From the NCBI GenBank assembly GCA_030590185.1, contig JAUUZB010000322.1:1-5808 (forward strand): a DNA stretch of 5,808 nucleotides, read 5' to 3'. A model generated the notes under the pieces. The model ran no database searches. It saw only the letters and a program-made list of their open reading frames with translations, and was not told the DNA's origin. The translations under genes were made by a program, and so were the position numbers. This document shows, piece after piece, positions 1-5,645 of the stretch (its first letter is position 1; each line of letters begins with the position of its first letter). The DNA comes from Deltaproteobacteria bacterium (lineage in GTDB: Bacteria; Myxococcota; XYA12-FULL-58-9; JAUUZB01).

Positions 1-1086
1 CTCGACCAACAGCTTGGTCAGGGGGTCGTCACCCTCCTCGGTGGGCGGCGCGCCATCCATCGGTTCGATTTGGCGGTTGACCTCCATCACCTCCGACGGC
101 GGCCGGAGGGGGCGCTTGTTCGGGGTAATGCGGCCGATCGCCGGCCCCTGGGTCCCATCCGCGGCGATCGCCTCATCCTCAGCGGCGCTCGCGAAGCGCT
201 CGGCGAGGGCCTTGGCCTTGCTGTCATCTGGGGCGAGCTCGAGGATCTGCTTTGCGACCCGACCCACCGCCGCCTCGCTGCCGGCCTCGTGGTGCAAACG
301 CATCAGCTCCCGGAGAACCGACAACGTCTTCTGGGCCTGGCCGAGGTCCTTGAAGGCCCGGGCGAGCAGGCTCAAGGTATCAACGTCGGACGAGTCGGCA
401 CGGAAGCAGATCTGGAGCTTCGCCAGGGCCCGGCGCGCGTCCCCGTTGTGGATGTAGACGTCCGCCAGCTCCCGCGTGGTCTCGAGATCCGATGCGTCAA
501 AATGGATGATGCGCTCCGCCACCTTGACGAAGTCATCCATGCGGTTGTTGGACCGCAGGAAGTTAGCGGCACGGCGAAACTCGGTGCGCGCCTCCTCGAC
601 GTTGCCCTGCCGGGCATTCAACTCCGCCAACTTGATCCGACTCGCGACGTTGTCCGGGTCGAGCTCAACCATGCGGCGGATGATCTCGGTGCTCTCATCG
701 ATCTTGCCGGCCTTCTCGTAGAGCTGGCTGATCAGGCGATACTGGTTGGTGGCATCTGAGACCAGGCCGAGCTGTTGATAGAGCTCAGCTAGCTTCTTGT
801 TGGTCTCGACCAGGGACGGCTGGAGCTTCAGGATCTGCTTGTAGACCGCTACGGCCTTGAGGAAAAATCCCTGCTCGGAATAGAACTGTGCGACCTTACC
901 GTAGGTTTCGGTGGCCTGGTCGACGGCCCCGCCGCGGGTCTGCAGATCTCCTATCTTGAGGAGGGTCCGAACGTCCTTCGGATCTTCTTCGACCAGGCGA
1001 TAGTATTCCTTAATCGCCTTGTCGATTTGGCCCTTCTGAAGATACTTCTGCGCAGCCGCGCGGATCTTGTCCTTTTTTACCGCCAC
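1..1086 (-). CDS. TPR repeat protein, N-terminal 362 residues, possibly SgmX-like (partial, runs off left edge)
   Basis: Open for 362 codons from a GTG at 1086 to the window edge. Residues about 5-288 are helical TPR-type repeats with the usual pattern of small residues and Gly/Ala turns. The Pro-like position closing each unit falls at residues 36, 90, 144, 198, 232 and 286, so units are 54, 54, 54, 34 and 54 residues long. Residues about 289-362 are acidic and Pro-rich and look like a flexible linker. There is no signal peptide, so the visible part is probably cytoplasmic. The GTG start gives MAVKKDK; no Shine-Dalgarno precedes it, and in-frame GTG 1107 and TTG 1125 are alternatives. Known context: M. 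xanthus SgmX is a multi-TPR protein that binds MglA-GTP and stimulates pilus formation, and from memory its gene lies a few genes downstream of pilQ. Position and repeat content fit, but TPRs are common and the C-terminal MglA-binding part is not visible. TPR identity is firm; the SgmX assignment is inference. Confidence 0.88.
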   Translation of the reverse strand, partial: MAVKKDKIRAAAQKYLQKGQIDKAIKEYYRLVEEDPKDVRTLLKIGDLQTRGGAVDQATETYGKVAQFYSEQGFFLKAVAVYKQILKLQPSLVETNKKLAELYQQLGLVSDATNQYRLISQLYEKAGKIDESTEIIRRMVELDPDNVASRIKLAELNARQGNVEEARTEFRRAANFLRSNNRMDDFVKVAERIIHFDASDLETTRELADVYIHNGDARRALAKLQICFRADSSDVDTLSLLARAFKDLGQAQKTLSVLRELMRLHHEAGSEAAVGRVAKQILELAPDDSKAKALAERFASAAEDEAIAADGTQGPAIGRITPNKRPLRPPSEVMEVNRQIEPMDGAPPTEEGDDPLTKLLVE

Positions 1087-1215
1087 GTAGTGGAAAAAAA
1101 ATAGCACGCCCGGCAGCAGGCTCAAAGAATACGAACGCCGATCGGGGTGGCCCGAGCCCGTCTGCCGAGCGGCCCGGAGCCCCGGCGGCGCGAAGAACTG
1201 TCCGACTCTAGGGAG
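1087..1215 (-). other. efp to TPR-gene intergenic leader with imperfect hairpin and T8 tract
   Basis: This 129-base gap is the longest in the window. Read on the minus strand, bases 1122-1103 can fold as AGC/GCT plus TGCT/GGGC-type pairing (two G-T wobbles, one C-T mismatch) around a 4-base loop. After one A, a run of eight T follows (1101-1094), ending seven bases before the GTG at 1086. The layout resembles an intrinsic terminator or attenuator, but the stem is weak. The whole gap is also free of stop codons in the frame shared by efp and the TPR gene, so an upstream start for the TPR gene cannot be excluded. No Shine-Dalgarno or clear promoter is visible. Confidence 0.4.
1103..1122 (-). 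terminator. weak candidate intrinsic terminator or attenuator between efp and the TPR gene
   Basis: A 20-base imperfect stem-loop: three pairs, one mismatch, four pairs including two G-T, and the loop GCCG. On the minus strand it is followed by A and T8 (down to 1094). The U-tract is unusual for such GC-rich DNA, but the stem is poor. If it works, it ends the efp transcript just before the TPR start codon, which makes it more like a partial terminator inside a leader. Confidence 0.25.
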
Positions 1216-1773
1216 TTACGCGCGTTCGACGTAAGCCACGGTTCGGGTGTCGATCTTGATGGAGTCGCCCTCGTTGACGAAGAGGGGGACGTAGACCGTG
1301 CCGCCAGGCTCGACCACCGCAGGTTTGGTGGCGCCGGTCGCGGTATCGCCTTTGACCCCAGGCTCACATTGGATGATCTTCAGAACGACGAAATTGGGGA
1401 GTTGGATGGCGATCGCCTTGCCGTCCCAGAACAGAACTTGGCATTCGCAGTTTTCGTTCATCCACTGCTTTGAATCGCCAATCACCTCCGGGTCGACCAA
1501 GGTCTGTTCGTAGCTGGCCATGTCCATGAATGCGTAGTGCTCACCGTCACGGTAGAGGTACTGCATCGACTTCTCTTCGATGTCCGGCTTGCCCACCTTG
1601 TCACCGGATTTGAAGGTAGGATCGAGAACCCGCCCCGTGATCAGGTTCCTGATCTTGGTGCGTACGAAGGCCCCACCCTTACCGGGCTTGACGTGCTGGA
1701 ACTCGACGATCTCAAAGGGAACGTTGTCGTAGATGATTTTGAGACCGTTGCGGAATTCTGAGGTGCTGTACAT
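1216..1773 (-). CDS. efp: elongation factor P
   Basis: EF-P binds between the ribosomal P and E sites and rescues ribosomes stalled on consecutive prolines; it acts in the cytoplasm. The 185-residue product has the full family length. It shows the N-terminal KOW-like domain with the loop PGKGGAF (residues 30-36), a central OB domain with the YLYRDGEHYAFMD stretch, and a C-terminal OB domain with GDTATGATKPA, VPLFVNEGD and IDTRT. The loop tip is Lys32, equivalent to E. coli Lys34. It is therefore the lysine type (beta-lysylated by EpmA in many bacteria, unmodified in others), not the arginine type rhamnosylated by EarP. No modification enzyme is encoded in the window. The ATG at 1773 is preceded by a modest AGAGAG element. 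It lies 65 bases downstream of aroQ in the same direction and is probably cotranscribed with it. Confidence 0.98.
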   Translation of the reverse strand: MYSTSEFRNGLKIIYDNVPFEIVEFQHVKPGKGGAFVRTKIRNLITGRVLDPTFKSGDKVGKPDIEEKSMQYLYRDGEHYAFMDMASYEQTLVDPEVIGDSKQWMNENCECQVLFWDGKAIAIQLPNFVVLKIIQCEPGVKGDTATGATKPAVVEPGGTVYVPLFVNEGDSIKIDTRTVAYVERA

Positions 1774-1838
1774 GGTGTGCTCTCTGGCTTGGCCGGAGGT
1801 TCCTCTAACACAGCGGCCCCGGCCTCGACAATCCCGCT

Positions 1839-2267
1839 CTAGGGCCGGGCCAGCAGCGCCCGCAACCCCAGCTCGTAGCCGATGGGGCCAGCGCCGCTGA
1901 TCACCGCGACAGCAACATCCGCCAACAGGGAGCGCCGCCGAAACGGCTCCCGGGCGAAGACGTTGGTCAGGTGGACCTCCACGAAGGGCAAGGCGGTGGC
2001 GAGCAAGGCGTCCCGCAGGCAGACCGAGCTGTGGGTGAGGCCACCGGCGTTGATGACGATGCCGTCACAGCTGTCCGCGGCCCCCTGGAGAAAATCGATC
2101 AGAGCGCCCTCGTGGTTGCTCTGAAAGAAACTGAGCTCAGCGCCCAGGTCGACCGCCAGCTCCTCCAGCTCCCGTTCGATCTCCGCCAGGCTGCGCTGCC
2201 CATAGAGGGCGGGCTCACGCTGACCGAGGCGGTTCAGGTTGGGGCCGTTGACGACCGCGATCCGCAT
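1839..2267 (-). CDS. aroQ: 3-dehydroquinate dehydratase, type II
   Basis: AroQ catalyses the third shikimate-pathway step, dehydration of 3-dehydroquinate to 3-dehydroshikimate, as a cytoplasmic dodecamer. Starting at ATG 2267 gives 142 residues, the usual length, with the classic opening [12 protein letters not shown]. Visible active-site residues are Arg17 and Tyr22 (REPALYG), the NHEG stretch at 51-54, Asn73 and His79 (INAGGLTH), the catalytic His99 (EVHLTN) and Arg106/Arg110 (AREPFR). Each sits two positions before its Mycobacterium tuberculosis counterpart, so the active site is intact. The INPG-type motif reads INAG here. An in-frame GTG at 2279 would add four residues, but it directly abuts the purine-rich element AGAGAGG; ATG 2267 is preferred because it matches the family N-terminus. 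The gene begins 17 bases after the TPR-Roadblock stop. It supplies the step between AroB and AroE in the same operon as aroKB. Confidence 0.97.
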   Translation of the reverse strand: MRIAVVNGPNLNRLGQREPALYGQRSLAEIERELEELAVDLGAELSFFQSNHEGALIDFLQGAADSCDGIVINAGGLTHSSVCLRDALLATALPFVEVHLTNVFAREPFRRRSLLADVAVAVISGAGPIGYELGLRALLARP

Positions 2268-2284
2268 CGAGGGTAGCACCCTCT

Positions 2285-2866
2285 CTAGCTGCTGAGGTCC
2301 TGCATCATGATGGGGGCGATGATGCGCAGCATGTAGCGGGCCTTGCCGACCAAGCCGTGGGGGGCGACCACCACCGCCATGAAGTACTCCTCGGTGAGGG
2401 GCCGCAACAGGCAGGTGTTCCCCTCCCGTATGACCGAGAGCTCCACCAGAGCTCCCAGGTCCGGCGTCGACTCGGCCGCCCGCCGCAACTGTTGGGTGGC
2501 GCTCGAGTACTCCACCAACAGGGTTTGCATGTCTGTCGCGGTGGAGCTCGGGTGGATGAAGGAATCGATGGCGATCCCATCAAAGCCCATGATGGTGGCC
2601 GACAAGGCGCCGGGCACCGAATCAACCACGCGTTGTAAATTTTCACGAAAGCTCATCGCACCTCCTCGGTCGTAATCCCCCGCCGGCGTACCCCCGACCG
2701 AAGCTCGCAGCTCGGCCAGTCGGCGCACCAGTCGTTTGTCCTCGGGGTTGCGCCCAACCAGGCGCTCGTAAATTTCCAGGGCCTGCTGCGCGTGCCCCTG
2801 CTCGAGGTAGAGCTCCGCCATGGTCGACGTATCCCACGACAGCTGCTCCCCGTTGGTGTCTGACAC
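2285..2866 (-). CDS. TPR-hairpin plus Roadblock/LC7 domain protein
   Basis: A 193-residue protein starting at GTG 2866. Residues about 14-55 form a TPR-like hairpin ([10 protein letters not shown], then ALEIYERL and a Pro-Glu-Asp turn). A Gly/Asp-rich linker (57-70) leads to a Roadblock/LC7 domain at about 72-190, with a helix ([15 protein letters not shown]), a strand with GFDGIAID, a long central helix (about 108-130), a pair of strands (LVELSVI, TCLLRPL, FMAVVVA) and a final helix. Roadblock proteins form dimers that bind or regulate small Ras-like GTPases; MglB, the GAP of MglA in myxobacterial polarity, has this fold. A role with a GTPase in pilus or polarity control is inferred from the domain and from the pilQ and TPR neighbours; sequence similarity to MglB itself looks low. 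The GTG start has no good Shine-Dalgarno. ATG 2821 (Met16) would cut into the TPR motif. Met71 carries a perfect ribosome binding site (separate entry). The gap to the lipoprotein stop is 39 bases. Confidence 0.9.
   Translation of the reverse strand: MSDTNGEQLSWDTSTMAELYLEQGHAQQALEIYERLVGRNPEDKRLVRRLAELRASVGGTPAGDYDRGGAMSFRENLQRVVDSVPGALSATIMGFDGIAIDSFIHPSSTATDMQTLLVEYSSATQQLRRAAESTPDLGALVELSVIREGNTCLLRPLTEEYFMAVVVAPHGLVGKARYMLRIIAPIMMQDLSS
2656..2666 (-). promoter_or_regulatory. internal consensus ribosome binding site before Met71 of the TPR-Roadblock gene
   Basis: Minus-strand bases 2666-2659 read AGGAGGTG, the full anti-Shine-Dalgarno complement. The AGGAGG core ends four bases before an in-frame ATG at 2656. 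The codons after that ATG (AGC TTT CGT GAA AAT TTA) are far more AT-rich than the surrounding gene, as expected for an open initiation region. Initiation here would make a 123-residue protein (to 2285) that is almost exactly the Roadblock domain. This site is much stronger than anything before GTG 2866 and may be the main or a second start. Confidence 0.65.
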
Positions 2867-2905
2867 AAGATCAAGAGCTACGTTCTCCCTGGCGCGCGGT
2901 CAAGC

Positions 2906-3949
2906 CTAGATTGCGTTGCAGCCGAAGGTCTGTTCGCAGCCTACCTGGTTGACCCCCTGGTAGACCAGGCAGAGACTTTGCACCACGGACGGAGCGTCGC
3001 CGCTGAAGGCATACGGAAAACAGGCGACGGCGGGGTCTTCGTCACAGAGGCCCGAACAATCCTCATTGTTTCCGTCGGTGAGCCAGCAGTCGCGTTGGTC
3101 ATCGGTTGTGGGAAAATCCAGGGAGGTGTTGCAGAAGGTACCGCAGACCCCGTTGCACCGCATGAGAGTCATGTAGCCGCAGTGCTCCGCCAACTGCCCA
3201 ACCTGGACGCTGATCGGGAAATGGAATTCGTTTGACTCGACGAGCCACCCGGTCTGCAGCTTGGCGTGGGCCTTTGCCTGGATCACCACCGTGTCGTCAC
3301 GCCGCGCCGGGAAATTTCCCCAGCTCGCATCCCGGTTGGCATCGGTCGGATCCTCCGAAATGTGCATGTAGATGATCTGCCCCGCCTGGTCCGGGTTGTC
3401 GATCCCCCCCGTGGCCGGCACGTTCTTTGGATCAAAAGCATCGCCATAGAGCACCCTGAGGTTCTCGTCACTGAGCACGTCGATGACAGCTTCACCGGGT
3501 GCCTCGTCACCCGGCTCGATGGTGGCGCTTGAGGTAATGAAGAGCTGTTGTTCCTCGGGAAGCGAGGTGCAGTCGACCAACACCTGACCCTTGCCGGTGA
3601 GGGCGGTCAGGTCGAGGGCCGGATCCTCCTCGCGGTAGAAACAGGTATCGATCCCGGTCACGCTGGCGGTGTTGGCGGGGGGGGAGTAGGGATTGCCTGT
3701 CGGGCCGGTCACGGTATCGTAGGACTCATCCTCCATGTGGTTGATCATCCGCAGGCCGAGGGTGTAGCCGAGCGCCCCGTTGAAGGTTGGGTCATAGATG
3801 CCGGTCGATAGGCTCGAGTCGCTCTGCCCCACGATCAGGCAACTGGTGGTGCCGGTGGGCCGGATGGCGCCTGAGATCTCCAACACGGTCCCTGCTTCGA
3901 CGCAGCCACCCAGAGTCGCGCACAGCGCCAGGGCCAACATTCTCTTCAT
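2906..3949 (-). CDS. Cys-rich outer-membrane lipoprotein of unknown function
   Basis: A 347-residue protein I cannot assign to a named family. It begins with a lipoprotein signal peptide (MKRMLALALCATLGGC); the lipobox is LGG-Cys16. Val17 at position +2 does not suggest inner-membrane retention by the E. coli rule, so outer membrane is likely. The mature part is acidic and Asp/Gly/Thr-rich, with a segment at about 45-75 (SSLSTGIYD, then YTLGLRMIN) resembling a pattern I associate with uncharacterised myxobacterial lipoproteins, from memory only. Cysteines number 37, 103 and 127, then eleven between 257 and 344. That even total of fourteen would allow seven disulfides and suggests an exported domain. 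ATG 3949 overlaps the aroKB stop as ATGA and is preceded by AGGAG, so the start is firm and translation is probably coupled. A C8 run (minus strand, 3684-3677) lies in the Tyr-Ser-Pro-Pro codons. Its place between pilQ-aroKB and the Roadblock gene hints at, but does not prove, an envelope or pilus role. Confidence 0.88.
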   Translation of the reverse strand: MKRMLALALCATLGGCVEAGTVLEISGAIRPTGTTSCLIVGQSDSSLSTGIYDPTFNGALGYTLGLRMINHMEDESYDTVTGPTGNPYSPPANTASVTGIDTCFYREEDPALDLTALTGKGQVLVDCTSLPEEQQLFITSSATIEPGDEAPGEAVIDVLSDENLRVLYGDAFDPKNVPATGGIDNPDQAGQIIYMHISEDPTDANRDASWGNFPARRDDTVVIQAKAHAKLQTGWLVESNEFHFPISVQVGQLAEHCGYMTLMRCNGVCGTFCNTSLDFPTTDDQRDCWLTDGNNEDCSGLCDEDPAVACFPYAFSGDAPSVVQSLCLVYQGVNQVGCEQTFGCNAI

Positions 3950-3960
3950 CTCTTGCTCCT
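3946..3960 (-). promoter_or_regulatory. coupled stop/start (ATGA) and ribosome site of the lipoprotein gene
   Basis: The TGA of aroKB (3948-3946) overlaps the ATG of the lipoprotein gene (3949-3947). An AGGAG element sits six bases before the ATG, inside the last aroKB codons. This fixes the start, which also gives a proper lipoprotein signal peptide, and predicts translational coupling of the two genes. Confidence 0.75.
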
Positions 3961-5637
3961 GCGTTTCACGAAATCAGCGAGGCTGGCGATCGGTACGGTC
4001 CGCAGCTCAAAGCTGCCCAGGGCGGGGATTACCGGCAGCAGCACCGACGCCCCGAGCCTCTTCTTGTCGAGGCCGAGGGCGGCCAGATCCACATTGACGC
4101 CCGCCCAATCGCGAGGCAGGTGCAGGGCCGCCAACGCCTCTGCCAACCGATCTCGGATCCTGGGCGGGGCCCCGAGGCCGATCGCCCACTCACTCTCGGC
4201 CAGCATGCCGAGCGCCACCGCCTCGCCGTGACACAGGCGGTACCGCTCACCGGACTCGATGGCGTGACCGATGGTGTGCCCGTAGTTGAGCACGGCCCGG
4301 TCCCCCGCTTCGTGCTCATCCCGGGCGACGACCGCTGCCTTGAGCTGCACGGCTCGCGACAGCACGCTCAACAGCCGATCCGGCGCAAAGGCCAGCAGCT
4401 CGTCGGCGTGGGTTATCAGATCCTCGAACAACACCGCGTCGAGGGTCGCGGCCATCTTGACCGCCTCGACCAGTCCGGCGGCGTGGTGCCGCGGCTCCTG
4501 GGTGGCGAGGTGTGCCCGGGCAATGAAGACCGCGCGGGGGGCGTGGAAGGTGCCGACCAGATTCTTGCCGCGCGGGGTGTTGACCCCTGTCTTGCCCCCA
4601 ACGCTCGCGTCGACCGCCGCGAGGGTGGTGGTCGGGACCTGGAGGAAACGTACGCCGCGCAGGATCGTCGAGGCGACGAAACCGGTCACGTCGCCGACCA
4701 CACCGCCACCCACCGCCACCAGTGCGTCCGGGCGAGCGATCCCCGCCTGGAGAAGCTCGTCGTAGAGGCGCCCGGCGGTCTCCAGGGTCTTGGAACCCTC
4801 CCCGGGGGGGAAGGTGTGCAGGGAGACGCGTTTGCCCCGTGCCTCTAGATCCTTCACCACCCGCTCGGCGTGCAGCGGAGCGACGGTGTCATCGGAGAGC
4901 ACGGCGATCCGCTTGCCAGGACAGGCCTCGATGATGCCCGCGGCGATCCAGGGCCCCGCCTCGTCCCGTAGCTCCACGGGATAAGGGCCGGCCGACGCGT
5001 GTACGTAGATGAGGGGACAGGTGCCGGTAGGACGGGCGGAGCTGCTACCATCCTGGCGCCGCCCTTCACCCGACTCGAGCCGCAGACAATGCATCAGCTC
5101 GTCGACCACCGCCTCGATGCCGCACCCATCGGTGATCACCACCTGCTCGCTGAGCTCATAGGCGGGGGTGCGCTCATTGAGCAACCGAGCCACGGTCGCC
5201 GCGGGATCGGGACCGGCCAGCAGGGGCCGCTTGCCGCGACTGTCGCCACGCTCGAGCCGCTCCAGAATCACCGACCGTCGGGTCTTGAGAAAGACGCTGC
5301 GGGCCGAGCGCAGGATCGCGTCGCGCATGGAGGGGTCGACGAAGGTACCGCCGCCGGTGGCGATCACCGCCGGCCGGGGTGCGGCGAGCACCTCCCGCAA
5401 CGCCGCGCGCTCGCGGGCCCGGAAGCCGACCTCACCGTGGTCGCGAAAAATATCGGGGATCGACTGACCGGCCGCCTCGGCGATCACCTCATCGAGGTCA
5501 ACGAAGGCGAAACCAGCCCGGGCCGCCAGGAGCGTGCCCACCGAGCTCTTGCCGGCCCCCATGAACCCGACCAACGCGATGTGCGATCGTTCATTTTGCA
5601 TGGGTGCTGATGCCCACCTGGCCGCCGTGCTCGCCAT
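3946..5637 (-). CDS. aroKB: bifunctional shikimate kinase / 3-dehydroquinate synthase (AroK-AroB fusion)
   Basis: A 563-residue cytoplasmic enzyme carrying shikimate-pathway steps 5 (AroK) and 2 (AroB). The kinase domain (about 18-185) has the P-loop GFMGAGKS (24-31), Asp47/Asp49 (DLDE), the shikimate-binding Arg73 (GFR), the GGG at 95-97, the lid with RGKRPLL (134-140) and Arg156 in NERTPAY. A Ser/Gly/Arg-rich linker (about 186-206) leads to the synthase (about 208-563). That domain shows the NAD-binding GGGVVGD (310-316), the PTTTLAAVDASVGGKTGVN block (335-353), Glu391 (LVEAVK) and His454, His458 and His470 (YGHTIGHAIE, CHGEAVALGM). Glu391, His454 and His470 are the expected zinc ligands, with spacing as in known synthases. 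Both active sites look complete. ATG 5637 lies 8 bases after the pilQ stop; ATG 5601 (Met13, MQNERSHIALVG) is a plausible alternative that matches typical AroK N-termini, and neither has a strong ribosome site. pilQ-aroK-aroB linkage is also known in gammaproteobacteria, there as separate genes. Confidence 0.97.
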   Translation of the reverse strand: MASTAARWASAPMQNERSHIALVGFMGAGKSSVGTLLAARAGFAFVDLDEVIAEAAGQSIPDIFRDHGEVGFRARERAALREVLAAPRPAVIATGGGTFVDPSMRDAILRSARSVFLKTRRSVILERLERGDSRGKRPLLAGPDPAATVARLLNERTPAYELSEQVVITDGCGIEAVVDELMHCLRLESGEGRRQDGSSSARPTGTCPLIYVHASAGPYPVELRDEAGPWIAAGIIEACPGKRIAVLSDDTVAPLHAERVVKDLEARGKRVSLHTFPPGEGSKTLETAGRLYDELLQAGIARPDALVAVGGGVVGDVTGFVASTILRGVRFLQVPTTTLAAVDASVGGKTGVNTPRGKNLVGTFHAPRAVFIARAHLATQEPRHHAAGLVEAVKMAATLDAVLFEDLITHADELLAFAPDRLLSVLSRAVQLKAAVVARDEHEAGDRAVLNYGHTIGHAIESGERYRLCHGEAVALGMLAESEWAIGLGAPPRIRDRLAEALAALHLPRDWAGVNVDLAALGLDKKRLGASVLLPVIPALGSFELRTVPIASLADFVKRRSKR

Positions 5638-5645
5638 TCCCCAGC

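Noticed and set aside
70..759. Long plus-strand open frame opposite the TPR gene
   Set aside because: It is antisense to a well-supported TPR coding region with clear repeats; GC-rich genes often leave such open antisense frames. The protein shows no recognisable domain.
1774..1838. Possible sigma-70 promoter upstream of efp (TTGTCG, 17 bases, TTAGAG on the minus strand)
   Set aside because: The -35 matches partly, but the -10 hexamer is poor; with random sequence in a 65-base gap this is not convincing. efp can be transcribed from upstream.
2867..2905. Gap between the lipoprotein gene and the TPR-Roadblock gene examined for a promoter or terminator
   Set aside because: Only 39 bases; no hairpin with a T tract and no recognisable promoter hexamers.
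4680..4725. Short repeated ACCGCCACC-like units
   Set aside because: They encode the conserved Val-Gly-Gly-Gly-Val-Val-Gly-Asp NAD-binding motif of AroB; the repetition comes from Gly and Val codons.
3787..4848. 353-codon plus-strand open frame opposite aroKB and the lipoprotein start
   Set aside because: It lies across the junction of two real minus-strand genes, one with intact catalytic motifs, and its translation is Arg/Gly/Pro-rich with no domain.
4999..5610. 203-codon plus-strand open frame opposite the kinase domain
   Set aside because: It is a shadow of the AroK coding frame; no ribosome site or family resemblance.
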